Below are positions 17,686 to 26,775 of a DNA stretch of 64,000 bases, piece by piece. The translations under genes were made by a program, and so were the position numbers. Numbering within the stretch: the stretch's first letter is position 1; the number at the start of each line of letters is the position of its first letter. The notes below the pieces were generated by a model. That model made no database searches. It was not told the DNA's origin and worked only from the letters and a program-made list of their open reading frames with translations. The stretch is taken from NCBI RefSeq assembly GCF_012912105.1, contig NZ_QMEA01000053.1, forward strand, positions 41,736 through 105,735, written 5' to 3'. The DNA is from Brasilonema sp. UFV-L1. Its GTDB lineage: Bacteria; Cyanobacteriota; Cyanobacteriia; Cyanobacteriales; Nostocaceae.

Positions 17686-19074
17686 ATGACATTTCATTTT
17701 AAAAACTACGCTGTACTATCTTGTACTCTGCTAGCATTGGTCAGCGGATGTTCCATTAACAAATTATTTGCCGTACCTCAAGCAAGTCATTCTAATGATT
17801 CTGCAACAAAATTTGAGCTAACAAAAGTAGAGACACAGCCAAAACTAAGTCTAACTCCAAATCATTTAGACAAAGCCATTAACGCCCAAGTTCAGCAATA
17901 TGTTAAATTGCTGGCAAAAAAAGGATTTCCTAGCAAATTTCAAGGAGTATGGATTCAATCTGACACTCAGCTTTTAGCTCATCATCAGGGTACAGTACCT
18001 TTAAGAGCTGCTTCGCTCTCCAAAGTCGCAACAACTCTTGTAGCTTTGGAAACTTTGGGAGCGGAACATCAGTTTGTCACACGGATTGGGACAACCGGAT
18101 CAATTCAGAACGGAGTGTTAAACGGTGACTTGATTATTGAGGGAGCAGAAGATCCGTTTTTTGTATGGGAAGAAGCCTTTAAAATTGGTCATCTTTTAAA
18201 TCAACTGGGCATCAAACGAGTCACTGGTAATCTGCTCATTGTGGGTAAATTCTATATGAATTTTAAAGATGATCCACTGACAACAGGAAACTTGCTCAAA
18301 GTGGGTTTGAATTCTTCGATTTGGTCAGAAGAAGCGAGAACCCAGTATTTCAGTTTACCAGCAAGTACGCCAAAACCCCAAGTCAGAATTGATGGTACAG
18401 TGCAAACTTTGTCTGCATCTCCTAGTAACTTCCAGCCTCTGGTGCGTCATTTTTCTTACCCACTAACTGAACTTCTCAAGAAGATGAATCTCTACAGTAA
18501 CAATTTCATGGCTGATAAGTTAGCTGATGCGGTTGGTGGAGCTAAAGTAGTCGCACAAAAAGCGGCGCTGACAACAGGCGTGCCAACAACAGAAATTCAA
18601 CTAGTTAATGGCTCTGGTTTAGCTATAGAAAATCGGATTTCTCCTCGTGCTGTCTGTGCTATGTTCAGGGCTATTGAAAAATATCTCCAGCCTCATAACA
18701 TGACAGTTGCTGATGTGTTCACCGTTGCAGGACAAGATCAAGGAATTTTAGACAAGCGCCCACTTCCCAAATTTGCGGTGGTGAAGTCGGGGAGCTTTAA
18801 TAATCTTAGTAACTTAGCAGGAGCTTTACCAACGCAAGAACAGAAAACAGTTTGGTTTGTTATTATGAATGCACAAGGAGAGTCAGACAATCTTAACGCT
18901 CAGAGTGAAGCTTCAGGAAAAAACTTGGAGTATTTCCGCACTCAGCAAGATTATCTTTTGCAGAGTTTTGTAGACAAGTGGGGAGCTGTCGAAGCTCAAA
19001 GGCGCGAGTTAACACCTAACCCGACAAGAAATAGCAAAACTTCTTATAGTGAAATAGTAATGGGTAAGTCCTAA
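17686..19074 (+). CDS. dacB: D-alanyl-D-alanine carboxypeptidase, PBP4/S13 family
   Basis: 462 residues. The N-terminus CTLLALVSGCSINK is a lipoprotein-type signal with a lipobox Cys near residue 22. The penicillin-binding motifs of peptidase family S13 are present: RAASLSKVATT (S-x-x-K, active Ser near 110), LYSNNFMADKLAD (S-x-N near 272) and VVKSGSFNNLSNLAG (K-S/T-G near 368). It trims the terminal D-Ala of peptidoglycan stem peptides or cuts cross-bridges in the periplasm. It is about the usual 450-490 residue length of this class. It converges on the PRC-barrel gene; a shared hairpin lies between them. Confidence 0.88.
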   Translation: MTFHFKNYAVLSCTLLALVSGCSINKLFAVPQASHSNDSATKFELTKVETQPKLSLTPNHLDKAINAQVQQYVKLLAKKGFPSKFQGVWIQSDTQLLAHHQGTVPLRAASLSKVATTLVALETLGAEHQFVTRIGTTGSIQNGVLNGDLIIEGAEDPFFVWEEAFKIGHLLNQLGIKRVTGNLLIVGKFYMNFKDDPLTTGNLLKVGLNSSIWSEEARTQYFSLPASTPKPQVRIDGTVQTLSASPSNFQPLVRHFSYPLTELLKKMNLYSNNFMADKLADAVGGAKVVAQKAALTTGVPTTEIQLVNGSGLAIENRISPRAVCAMFRAIEKYLQPHNMTVADVFTVAGQDQGILDKRPLPKFAVVKSGSFNNLSNLAGALPTQEQKTVWFVIMNAQGESDNLNAQSEASGKNLEYFRTQQDYLLQSFVDKWGAVEAQRRELTPNPTRNSKTSYSEIVMGKS

Positions 19075-19090
19075 CTCACTATTAGTGTGT

Positions 19091-19154
19091 AAGAGCGATT
19101 GTTCTGTTGTCATTTCTCCCCCTTCCAAAGAAAATGGCAGCAATCGCTCTTTTT
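19091..19154. terminator. Bidirectional terminator between dacB and the PRC-barrel gene
   Basis: AAGAGCGATTG (19091-19101) pairs exactly with CAATCGCTCTT (19141-19151), followed by TTT on the plus strand. It sits just past the stops of two convergent genes, 17 bases beyond dacB and 9 bases beyond the PRC-barrel gene. The long loop is unusual. Confidence 0.65.
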
Positions 19155-19162
19155 CGGTCAAA

Positions 19163-20158
19163 TTAATAACCCCCCTCTTCTTCGTACTCTGGCTGTCTCT
19201 CTTTAACTTTTTTGGGAATATTCACTGGCTTTGGTGCCTCATCATCATCCCAGGCATCACGGGCTAAATCATCGTCGTAATCGTCGTATTGGTCAGAGTA
19301 CGATTTTTTGTTGTAGGAACCGGAGTCATATTTTGGTTGTGCTTGATACTTATCTTTACCTGTTGCCTCACTCCAGTTGTCTTCTTCGTCTTCTTCGTAC
19401 TGCACAGGCTCATACTGCCGTGCTTTCATAACCTGACGTTCTTGACGTTCTTCTTCGTAGTAGTCCTCATCCCATTCTTGTGCAACAGGTTCGGGTGTAC
19501 GAATGATTTTTGGCTTGGGTTGTTCTAATGGCACTCCGCTTGGCAGTTGTTTGTCTGGTGTGACTGTACGAGGAGTGTAGGTGGAGTATTCTTCGTCACC
19601 ATCGCGTTCCCAGGGTGCTCTACCGATACCCAAGCGCTCTAGTAAACCAACTGTTAATTGGGTAACTCGTTCTTCAGCTCCCTCAAAGACTATCAATCTT
19701 TTAGGCCCTGTGCTGACGATTTCGTCTACTGAAAATTCATAGGTACTTAAGAATTGGTCGGGAATTTGTGGTAGTCCCAAAGAGGCGATGACAATTGAGT
19801 AAAGCTTCCCTGTTTCGGCATCAAACTTGAAGCCCCGCACTTTGCCTAAGACTTCACCAGTTTCTGTAATCACTTCCCAGTTTATCAGGTCGCTATAGAT
19901 ATCAACCTCAACATCGTCAATGACATCCTCGTTATCCACCAGGATGACATCACCGATTTGATTGATGCTGTTGAGGTACATATAGCGTGGTACGCCAGAA
20001 ATAGAGATCAGGCTGTCTCGCATGCCAAGCGCTACAACCTCTCGCTGATCTACATCAACCCACACCTGACTCACGATTCCTAATCGCTTGCCGTTGTCGC
20101 GAGTGATTACCTGGGTGTTTAAAATATCGGAACGTCTAATACTTTGTTCAGAGGTCAT
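19163..20158 (-). CDS. PRC-barrel domain protein
   Basis: 331 residues. Two PRC-barrel-like halves are visible: residues ~8-80 (RRSDILNTQVITRDNGKRLG ... VWVDVDQREVVALGM) and ~85-165 (DVEVDIYSDLINWEVITETG ... VLGKVRGFKFDAETGKLYSI). The second half of the protein (~190-331) is acidic and low complexity, rich in Glu, Asp, Tyr and Pro, and is likely disordered. Proteins of this form are common in cyanobacteria next to smc; their function is not known, though PRC barrels mediate protein binding, for example in ribosome maturation and the photosynthetic reaction centre H subunit. It lies 58 bases downstream of smc on the same strand and may be co-transcribed. Confidence 0.85.
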   Translation of the reverse strand: MTSEQSIRRSDILNTQVITRDNGKRLGIVSQVWVDVDQREVVALGMRDSLISISGVPRYMYLNSINQIGDVILVDNEDVIDDVEVDIYSDLINWEVITETGEVLGKVRGFKFDAETGKLYSIVIASLGLPQIPDQFLSTYEFSVDEIVSTGPKRLIVFEGAEERVTQLTVGLLERLGIGRAPWERDGDEEYSTYTPRTVTPDKQLPSGVPLEQPKPKIIRTPEPVAQEWDEDYYEEERQERQVMKARQYEPVQYEEDEEDNWSEATGKDKYQAQPKYDSGSYNKKSYSDQYDDYDDDLARDAWDDDEAPKPVNIPKKVKERQPEYEEEGGY

Positions 20159-20216
20159 TATATACCGAGTCCTGATCTCGAATCCGGTTTATCTATACAC
20201 TATTATTAACAAAAAC

Positions 20217-23200
20217 TCAAGCTGTTGTTTGGTCAGATTGTAGCTTAATACCCAAAACTTGGGTATGAGCTCCTCTTGCTTGAGTGACGCCTATTGTGCG
20301 TTCGGCTGATTCTATCATCGGACGACGCAAACTGACAACAATAAATTGTGCTTGTTGCGCCTGCTGTTTAATCATTTTAGCTAATCGTTCTACGTTTGCC
20401 CCATCCAAAAACATATCCACTTCGTCAAATGCATAAAATGGCGACGGACGATAGCGTTGTAAAGCAAAAATAAAGCTCAATGCAGTCAGAGATTTTTCTC
20501 CTCCCGACATGGAAGCGAGTCGCTGCACAGGTTTACCTTTGGGATGTGCAACCAAATTTAATCCGCTGTTGAATGGATCTTCTGGATCGTCAAGTTGTAG
20601 ATATCCATCCCCCTCAGAAAGAACAGCGAAAATTGATTGAAAGTTTTCATTGACAGCATCAAAAGCTTCTTTAAATGCGCGTTGACGCAAGGTAGTAAAG
20701 TTCTCAATTCTTAACAGTAATTCAGTGCGCTCTCCTTCTAAAGTTTGCAACTTTTGACTGAGTTCTTCAAGACGTTTTTGGGTGCGCTCATATTGTTCTA
20801 ATGCCAGCATATTCACAGGTTCCATTGCTTGCAGGCGTTTGGCAAGAGAGCGCAATTCTTTTTGCAATTCTTCTAGATTGACTTTATCTGGTACTTCTGG
20901 TAAAGGTGATGGTAATTCCGCTGACATAGTTTGTAATTGAGTTTGCTGTGCTGCGAGTTCCTCGCGACGCGTCTGTTGTGTTTCTTGCAGTTTTTGGAGT
21001 TCCCATTCTAATTGTTGCTGACGCGTTGTGTGCGATCGCAATTCTTGTTCTGTTACATCCCGTCTTTGCTTTTCCTCTCCCAAATTTTGTTCCATTTGAC
21101 TCAAAGCAGCGCGAGTTTCAGAAATCGCAGTGCTGAGTGCTGAATGCTGAGATTGAAGTGCTGTACGTTGATTTTGCTGATTGATTTGCTGTTGATGATA
21201 TTCTTGAATACGCTGCTCATCTACAGCAATTCTTTCTTGCAAGCGCTGTTGCTGATTTTCCAAATCTTTGAGTCTTTGTTCTGCTTCCCTTAACGCTGTC
21301 TCTCTCTGTTGCAATTGTTGCTCTTGAATTTTGATTCTTGCTTGGATTTGTTGCCATTCTTGGGGAGTTTGCGACTGTTCCAACTCAGTCAAGGCGTGAC
21401 GTAGTTGTTGCAATTGCTGCTCTTGAGGTGGTAATTCCCGAATCAAAATTTCTAAGCGAGATTGGACGGTGGTTAATTTTTCGGTGTTTTGCGAAAGCTG
21501 CGATCGCGTTGTTTCCAATTGCGCTGTCAAACTTTTGATCTCTTTGTGCGACTGTTCCAAGCGCAGTTGTTGTTCTCGGCGCGTTTGTCGTGCTTCTGTC
21601 ACTTCTTGTGTCAGTTGTTTTGTTCTGGAAGAAAGAGAAGAAATTGCCAAACTACAACGTTCCAAAATTCTTTCTATATCCATCAACCGACTTTTTAAAG
21701 AAGAAACCTCCTCAGATTCCCCAGATTCCACCGTACCAAACCGTAACGATGAACGCTGGTTCGTACTACCACCAGTCATAGCACCGCTGGTTTCCAATAA
21801 TTCCCCATCTAAAGTGACAATCCGATAAAGTCCCAAATGCTGACGCGCGTCAGCGAGATTTGCAAAGACGACTGTGTTCCCAAAAACGTAGTTGAACACA
21901 TCCCGATAGCGGCGATCGCACTCAATCAAATTCACAGCATAATTTACAAAACCATTCGCATATCGCAGCGTAAAATCTTGAGTAAATTTGGGAGCTTGAA
22001 TTTTATTCAGCGGTAAAAAAGTCGCTCGTCCACCGCGTTTTTGTTTCAGCAGTTCAATTCCTGCGGCGGCGATGCTGTCATCTTCGACAACAATATGCCC
22101 CAAACGCGCCCCAGCAGAAGTTTCCAAAGCTAATTGATAGCGGGGTTCCACACGTCCTAACTGCACGACTAATCCACAAACTCCGGGCATACCTGATTGT
22201 AGAATAATCTTGCTTGCTTGGGTTCCTTGGACTTCCTGCTGTGCTGCTTGTTGCGCCTCTAGTTTATCTAATTGGCGTTGTTTCTCTCGTTGTTCTTGCA
22301 AGAGGCGCTTTTGAGTTTCCTGTTGAATATGTAGTTCTTGTTCAGTTGCGGACAGAGTTTGAGCTAAATTTTGAATTGGTTCATCAGACGTGTTAAATTC
22401 TGTTTCAACTTGTGTACACTCAGCTTGTTTTTCTGCTAGCTGAGGTTCTAAAGTTTGAACAAGTTCGGTTTGTTCTTGAATTTGCTGCTGGAGTTGGTTG
22501 TTACGTTCTCGCAGTTGTGCTTGTTCAGTACGCTGAGGTTCAACAGTTTGCAGCAAAGTTTCAATTTGGCGATTCAATGCTGTTTGTTGCTGTACCCAAG
22601 CTTCTGAGGCGGAAGCAATTTGAGCTGCGGCTTCACGGGAGTTTTCTAATTCTTGTTGCGTTTCATCTCGTTCGATTCGTCGTAAGGTGATGAATTGCGT
22701 TTGTTCAACTTGTTGTTGTGCGAGTTGTTCTAAAGAATGTTGATGCTGTTGAATTTCTTCTTGAGTGTGTTGGAGGCGTTTGAGTGTTTCTTGTGCGGCT
22801 GTTTCTAATTCTTTTTGCTGACGTTGCAGCTGCTTACGTTCTGCTTCTTGGGTGGCTAGGGTAGATTGTACCGCTAAAAGTTCTTCTTCTCCCAAGGCTT
22901 TGACATGGGCGTTGAGTTGTTCAAGTTCGGCAGTTTTTTGGGTGATTTGTGAGTTGAGAGTGGTGAGTTGAGTTGTGAGTTCAGCACAAGTGCGATCGCC
23001 AATTTGAATTTGTGTCGCTAATTTTTCATGCTGTGCTTGTAGGGAACGCCATGATAAAACAGCTTCCCATTGTTGTTTATCTTGAAATTCACTGCGGAGT
23101 CTTTGGTATTTTTCAGCTTTGGCGCGATCTTGAGATAGGCGATCGCGTTGTGAGATTAATTCTGTCTCAACAATACGACAGCTGTCTTCCTTTTCCTTGA

Positions 23201-23888
23201 CTTGATCTAAAGTTTCTTTCGCCTGGTTGATTTTGCGATCAAACGCCGCCACCCCTGCTAATTCATCAATAATTTCTCGTCTTTCGCGGGGGTTCATTGA
23301 GATAATGCTGGTGACGTCTCCTTGCAGGACAACGTTGTACCCTTCCGGATAAACACGTAAATTTTCTAATTCTTCGTGTAACTCACTGAGAGTGCAGGAG
23401 ACACCATTAATGTAGTAATTCGATGTATAAGTTCCTTGCTGGGTAACTCGAAGCCTTCTAGTGACACTCCACTCACTACCTGGTTTTGCCCGTATATTTT
23501 CTTTATGATTTCTTTTATCTTCACTTTCGTCTGGTGCTTCCTCTGTTTCCTCTGTTTCTTCATCTTCAACAATGGAGACGACAGGAGAGATATCCTCAAA
23601 CTCATCATCAAGCTTATGGTCTGACAAATCAAACGTGACTGTGACAGAAGCTTCGACAGCGGAACGAGATTTGCCCCTTTGAGTCGTGTTGACTAAATCA
23701 GGGAGGCGATCGGCACGCATTCCCTTAGAACTCGCAAGCCCCAAGCAAAACAGCAATGAGTCTAGAATATTCGATTTACCGGAACCATTAGGTCCAGAAA
23801 TGACAGTAAACTCCGGCATTAAGGGGACAGAGGTTGTACCGCCGAAGGATTTGAAATTCGTGAGTTCTACGCGCTTTATATGAACCAT
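20217..23888 (-). CDS. smc: Chromosome segregation protein SMC
   Basis: 1223 residues, normal for cyanobacterial SMC. The N-terminal ATPase half carries Walker A GPNGSGKSNI (about residues 33-42); long heptad coiled coils rich in Gln, Glu and Leu run from ~180 to ~530 and ~700 to ~1040; the hinge (~545-690) includes GVCGLVVQLGRVEPRYQLAL and TLDGELLETSGAMTGGS; the C-terminal half has the ABC signature ASMSGGEKSLTALSF and Walker B FYAFDEVDMFLDGANVE. It forms a ring-shaped dimer that organises chromosomes with ScpA and ScpB. An acidic insert at ~100-130 (EDEETEETEEAPDESEDK) in the head domain is a species-type extension. Start at ATG 23888. Confidence 0.97.
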   Translation of the reverse strand: MVHIKRVELTNFKSFGGTTSVPLMPEFTVISGPNGSGKSNILDSLLFCLGLASSKGMRADRLPDLVNTTQRGKSRSAVEASVTVTFDLSDHKLDDEFEDISPVVSIVEDEETEETEEAPDESEDKRNHKENIRAKPGSEWSVTRRLRVTQQGTYTSNYYINGVSCTLSELHEELENLRVYPEGYNVVLQGDVTSIISMNPRERREIIDELAGVAAFDRKINQAKETLDQVKEKEDSCRIVETELISQRDRLSQDRAKAEKYQRLRSEFQDKQQWEAVLSWRSLQAQHEKLATQIQIGDRTCAELTTQLTTLNSQITQKTAELEQLNAHVKALGEEELLAVQSTLATQEAERKQLQRQQKELETAAQETLKRLQHTQEEIQQHQHSLEQLAQQQVEQTQFITLRRIERDETQQELENSREAAAQIASASEAWVQQQTALNRQIETLLQTVEPQRTEQAQLRERNNQLQQQIQEQTELVQTLEPQLAEKQAECTQVETEFNTSDEPIQNLAQTLSATEQELHIQQETQKRLLQEQREKQRQLDKLEAQQAAQQEVQGTQASKIILQSGMPGVCGLVVQLGRVEPRYQLALETSAGARLGHIVVEDDSIAAAGIELLKQKRGGRATFLPLNKIQAPKFTQDFTLRYANGFVNYAVNLIECDRRYRDVFNYVFGNTVVFANLADARQHLGLYRIVTLDGELLETSGAMTGGSTNQRSSLRFGTVESGESEEVSSLKSRLMDIERILERCSLAISSLSSRTKQLTQEVTEARQTRREQQLRLEQSHKEIKSLTAQLETTRSQLSQNTEKLTTVQSRLEILIRELPPQEQQLQQLRHALTELEQSQTPQEWQQIQARIKIQEQQLQQRETALREAEQRLKDLENQQQRLQERIAVDEQRIQEYHQQQINQQNQRTALQSQHSALSTAISETRAALSQMEQNLGEEKQRRDVTEQELRSHTTRQQQLEWELQKLQETQQTRREELAAQQTQLQTMSAELPSPLPEVPDKVNLEELQKELRSLAKRLQAMEPVNMLALEQYERTQKRLEELSQKLQTLEGERTELLLRIENFTTLRQRAFKEAFDAVNENFQSIFAVLSEGDGYLQLDDPEDPFNSGLNLVAHPKGKPVQRLASMSGGEKSLTALSFIFALQRYRPSPFYAFDEVDMFLDGANVERLAKMIKQQAQQAQFIVVSLRRPMIESAERTIGVTQARGAHTQVLGIKLQSDQTTA

Positions 23889-24089
23889 CGCGCTGTTTTA
23901 CTGGGCCTTTAGAAGTTCAAGTGTATCAATAAAAGCTCTCAACAGGTTAGCATAGACGGACTCGCAACTTTATGTTAAGTTTCCTGGGTGCTGATATGCT
24001 TTTGTTCATCGAACGTTTTTGGAATATTTTTGCGCTTGATTCTTCAAATTTAGCAAAACGAGATATTTCTTTTCATCCACGAGATTTAG

Positions 24090-24119
24090 ATCCCCGACTT
24101 CGCAGAAGTTGTCGGGGAT
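24090..24119. repeat. ATCCCCGACTTC hairpin
   Basis: ATCCCCGACTTC and GAAGTTGTCGGGGAT pair across a small loop and are followed on the plus strand by GTTGTTTTTTA. It could be an intrinsic terminator; no plus-strand gene precedes it in this gap. GATCCCCGACTT hairpins are a dispersed type in filamentous cyanobacteria. Confidence 0.55.
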
Positions 24120-24144
24120 GTTGTTTTTTACGAATGATTTAGGA

Positions 24145-24246
24145 ATGTCAGCGAGTGTTTGGAACTCGTCAGCGAGTGTTTATAACTCGTCAGCGAGTGT
24201 TTGGAACTCGTCAGCGAGTGTTTGGAACTCGTCAGCGAGTGTTTGA
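24145..24246 (+). repeat. 21-base tandem repeat, five copies, open in frame
   Basis: Five tandem copies of a 21-base unit, all but one identical (the second has TATAAC for TGGAAC). Because 21 is divisible by three, the array stays open: from ATG 24145 it reads as SSASVWN heptapeptides to a stop at 24244, and one frame further on it reads as RVFGTRQ heptapeptides that run into the tail at 24245. There are no spacers, so it is not a CRISPR array. Confidence 0.8.
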
Positions 24247-24331
24247 GTTACATCCAGAAATAGCGGCGATGGTTGATATCCTTGAAGGAGAGGGAAAGAT
24301 TTTAGCTATGCTAAAAGCGAGAGTGAGGTGA
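24245..24331 (+). pseudogene. C-terminal relic of an unrecognised gene, fused to the tandem repeat
   Basis: The frame after the repeat array reads ELHPEIAAMVDILEGEGKIL followed by AMLKARVR and a TGA stop. The composition and the lack of stops suggest the end of a real small protein whose front part has been replaced or overrun by the heptapeptide-coding array. I do not recognise the family. Confidence 0.35.
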
Positions 24332-24401
24332 AAAGCGACGATGTACACTACCGTAGAGTTACGGTGAAGCTACTGTATATAATTGCTTTGTGAGAACTTT
24401 T

Positions 24402-24694
24402 ATGCCTTCGCCATTTCCAGGGTTGGGCTTTTACCTAGAAAAATCTGCCAGCCTCCGGAAAAATCGCCCCATGAAAAGTTATTCTTTTTGTATACCAGTT
24501 GACGAGGTCTTACACGTAAGAAATGGAGCCAGCCTTATTACTTCGAGTATTCGTGACGCCAACACAGATAAACATTACAAAGGCTGGCTCCATTTCTAGG
24601 GGACAAATGCGTGACAATTGGGGCGATTTTTCCGCTTCAACGTTGGCTCTAAACCCGTTACTTGTAATGAGGCACCGCAGTTTTTCCGGGTTTG
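24402..24694 (+). mobile_element. Insertion-like segment separating a DUF4058 start from its body
   Basis: At 24402 an ATG opens MPSPFPGLGFYLEKSA, the characteristic start of DUF4058 proteins (MPSPFPGMNPYLENPxLW), but the frame then leaves the family. The family resumes only at 24704 (MNPYLENPALW). Between them lie two nested perfect inverted repeats: outer arms of 16 bases (24456-24471 and 24619-24634, CGGAAAAATCGCCCCA type) and inner arms of 18 bases (24519-24536 and 24580-24597). This looks like a miniature element, or two stacked ones, inserted in or beside a duplicated gene start. No transposase. Confidence 0.5.
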
Positions 24695-25471
24695 ATGAAA
24701 CGGATGAACCCGTATTTAGAAAATCCTGCATTATGGCAGAAAGTCCATAAGCGCTTGATAGTTGCAATTTCAGATTTTCTTTCTCCCCAACTACGTCCTA
24801 AATATATAGTGGACATCGAAGAACGAGTTTATCAAACAAGTGGAGAAGATTCTTTGTTAGTGGGTATTCCTGATGTCACAGTGCAACGTCAGTTAAAGAC
24901 AACTAGCCCACAAACAACTAATGTCGTCGCCTCACCTCCAGCCCAAGTTATAACTGTGACAATTCCCACACCTGAAACTGTTAGGGAAAGTTATTTGGAA
25001 GTGCGAGAAGTGACGACGCGAGAAGTGGTGACAGTCATTGAAGTTCTTTCTCCTAAAAATAAACGTTCAGGAGAAGGACGTAAAGCATATGAAAGAAAGC
25101 GTCAGAGAGTGCTGGGAAGTTTCACCAACTTAGTTGAGATTGACTTGCTGCGAGATGGCAAACCCATGTTGATTTTCAACAATGATATTCAAAGTGATTA
25201 TCGAATTTTAATAAGTCGGGGAGAATATCGCCCCAAAGCTGATTTATATGCTTTTAACTTACAAAATATGATTCCTTCTTTTCCCCTACCATTGCGTTCA
25301 GAAGATATTGAACCATCGCTTAATTTACAAAATTTAATAAGTGAAATCTATGACCGTGCCAGTTATGATTTAGTCATAGATTATAGCAAAGAACCAGTAC
25401 CACCACTATCAGAAGCAAATGTTGTATGGAATGATGCTTGGTTACGTCAGCAAGGACTTCGAGAAAAATGA
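24695..25471 (+). CDS. DUF4058 family protein, displaced N-terminus
   Basis: 258 residues from ATG 24695 (a TTG at 24692 or ATG at 24704 are alternatives). MNPYLENPALWQKVHKRLIVAISDFLSPQLRPKYIVDIEERVYQ is the family core start and YLEVREVTTREVVTVIEVLSPKNKRSGEGRKAYERKRQRVL with IDLLRDG the PD-(D/E)xK-like middle (IEVLSPKNK). Function unknown; members are common in cyanobacteria in many copies. The usual first seven residues (MPSPFPG) are missing here and found 290 bases upstream, so the gene may be expressed poorly or not at all, although the body of the frame is intact and free of stops. Confidence 0.75.
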   Translation: MKRMNPYLENPALWQKVHKRLIVAISDFLSPQLRPKYIVDIEERVYQTSGEDSLLVGIPDVTVQRQLKTTSPQTTNVVASPPAQVITVTIPTPETVRESYLEVREVTTREVVTVIEVLSPKNKRSGEGRKAYERKRQRVLGSFTNLVEIDLLRDGKPMLIFNNDIQSDYRILISRGEYRPKADLYAFNLQNMIPSFPLPLRSEDIEPSLNLQNLISEIYDRASYDLVIDYSKEPVPPLSEANVVWNDAWLRQQGLREK

Positions 25472-25489
25472 AAATGAAGAGTTACAACA

Positions 25490-25606
25490 ATGGCATCTCC
25501 ATTTCTTGGAATGAACCCTGATTTAGAACATCCTGAATTATTTCCAGCATTTCACCACTGGTTAATTATTGAAAAAGCAACCAGGTGTCAATATGCAAGC
25601 ACTTGA
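25490..25606 (+). pseudogene. Truncated start of a second DUF4058 gene
   Basis: ATG 25490 opens MASPFLGMNPDLEHPELFPA then FHHWLIIEKA, clearly the DUF4058 start (small-SPF-GMNP-LE-P-L-x-x-x-H-x-LI), but the frame ends after 38 codons at TGA 25604. The break falls just where the NACHT pseudogene begins (ATG 25593), so the remainder was deleted by the same event that joined the two. Confidence 0.75.
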
Positions 25607-26739
25607 CTCCCGTCTGATATGGCTATTTGTTATCGGTTTCTTGACTGTACTGGTTAATAATTGTCTGAGTTTTATTCTCAATCAATTATCTGACATATAT
25701 AAATGGAAAGATGTTATCCCGAATCATTTCATCTGGCTGTTGGCGTTAGTATTATCTTTACTGTTTGCTTATCTGACTTGGCTGGCTATTAAACTCCAGG
25801 CTAATCCCAGCAGTGGAACAACATCAAGCAAGACAGTTTCTCCTCAAGTGCTACAAGATTGGCGACGTAAGTTGTTGAGGGTTGTGAAAGGCGATGTTGA
25901 TGAACGCTTAGAAAAATCATTATACAATCAAGTCCTAATTCCTCTGGACATGGATGAACAGGGAAGGCAGTCACTGATTTCCCAAGCGGGAAATACAAAT
26001 AAGCAAGTCAGTTCGCAATCAGGTGCTGGTAAAGGTGGTTTTTTAAAACTTAACTTTTTTAACTTTAATTTGATTTAGAGAAGAAACGGACAAAATACTC
26101 AGCTACCTCCAGAGACAAAAATTGTTGATGTTTTTCATCAGGAAGATGGGAAATTGTTGATTCTGGGTGCGCCAGGTTCAGGCAAAACTACGCTACTGCT
26201 GCAACTGGCGCAAGATTTAATTGACGACGCCCAAAAAGCAGACAGAATTTTTGATTGAAAAGATGCAGCCCACTTGGTTAGAAAATACTCGTCATAAATG
26301 GCTATATAGAGTTGCTGTAGGGCTGATTTCAGGGCTGATTTTTGGGCTGATTTCTGGGCTAAAAACTGATATTAAAAATAGAAAAATTCCCAATCAAGGT
26401 GTTTGACAGTCAGCGAAAAATGGAGTCATTATTACTCTGATTGTCACCCTAGTATTTGCATTCGTTACTGTACTACTTTCGCTAACACTAGGAAGAACAT
26501 TAGAACCAGTCATAATAATTTATGGACTTGTTTTAGGGTTAACTTTTGGCTTTATTTTTGGTGGTATTCCTGTCATCCAACATTGCATTCTGCGCTTCAT
26601 TCTCTGGCAAAGTGGCTCTAGTCCTCGCAGCTATAAACACTTCCTTGGTTATGCAGCTGAACGAGGGTTTATCCTACAAAATGGTGGACGCTATCGCTTC
26701 ATTCACGACTTGCTACGAGAGCATTTTGCGAAGATGTAA
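25593..26739 (+). pseudogene. NACHT-type STAND NTPase pseudogene with internal deletion
   Basis: First part: two membrane segments (LIWLFVIGFLTVLVNN; HFIWLLALVLSLLFAYLTWL), linker, an in-frame TAG at 26076, then on in the same frame to LLILGAPGSGKTTLLLQLAQ (Walker A) and a stop at about 26257. Second part, in another frame from ~26245: FLIEKMQPTWLENTRHKWLY, glycine-rich membrane repeats (GLISGLIFGLISGL), an in-frame TGA at 26404, and an end YRFIHDLLREHFAKM at stop 26737. This order matches cyanobacterial NACHT NTPases, which are ~700-900 residues; the Walker B, sensor and helical parts are gone. Two stops plus a frame-breaking deletion make it non-functional. Such proteins are linked to immunity and cell-death signalling. 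Confidence 0.8.
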
Positions 26740-26775
26740 GATTGTGTTATGAGTAGATAAATAATAAGGTAAATT

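Larger units (their letters stand above)
23889..24389. other. Gap holding a hairpin, a 21-base tandem repeat and a coding relic
   Basis: Upstream of smc. Contains the hairpin at 24090-24119, five tandem copies of a 21-base unit (24145-24246) and, joined in frame to the array, a coding-like tail at 24245-24331. The smc promoter should lie close to 23889-23960. Confidence 0.6.

Noticed and set aside
24145..24246. Possible CRISPR array
   Set aside because: Units are directly adjacent with no spacers and are only 21 bases long.
24390..24599. Stand-alone 69-codon gene starting before the DUF4058 body
   Set aside because: Only its first ~15 residues look like protein (a DUF4058 start); the remainder follows the inverted-repeat segment.
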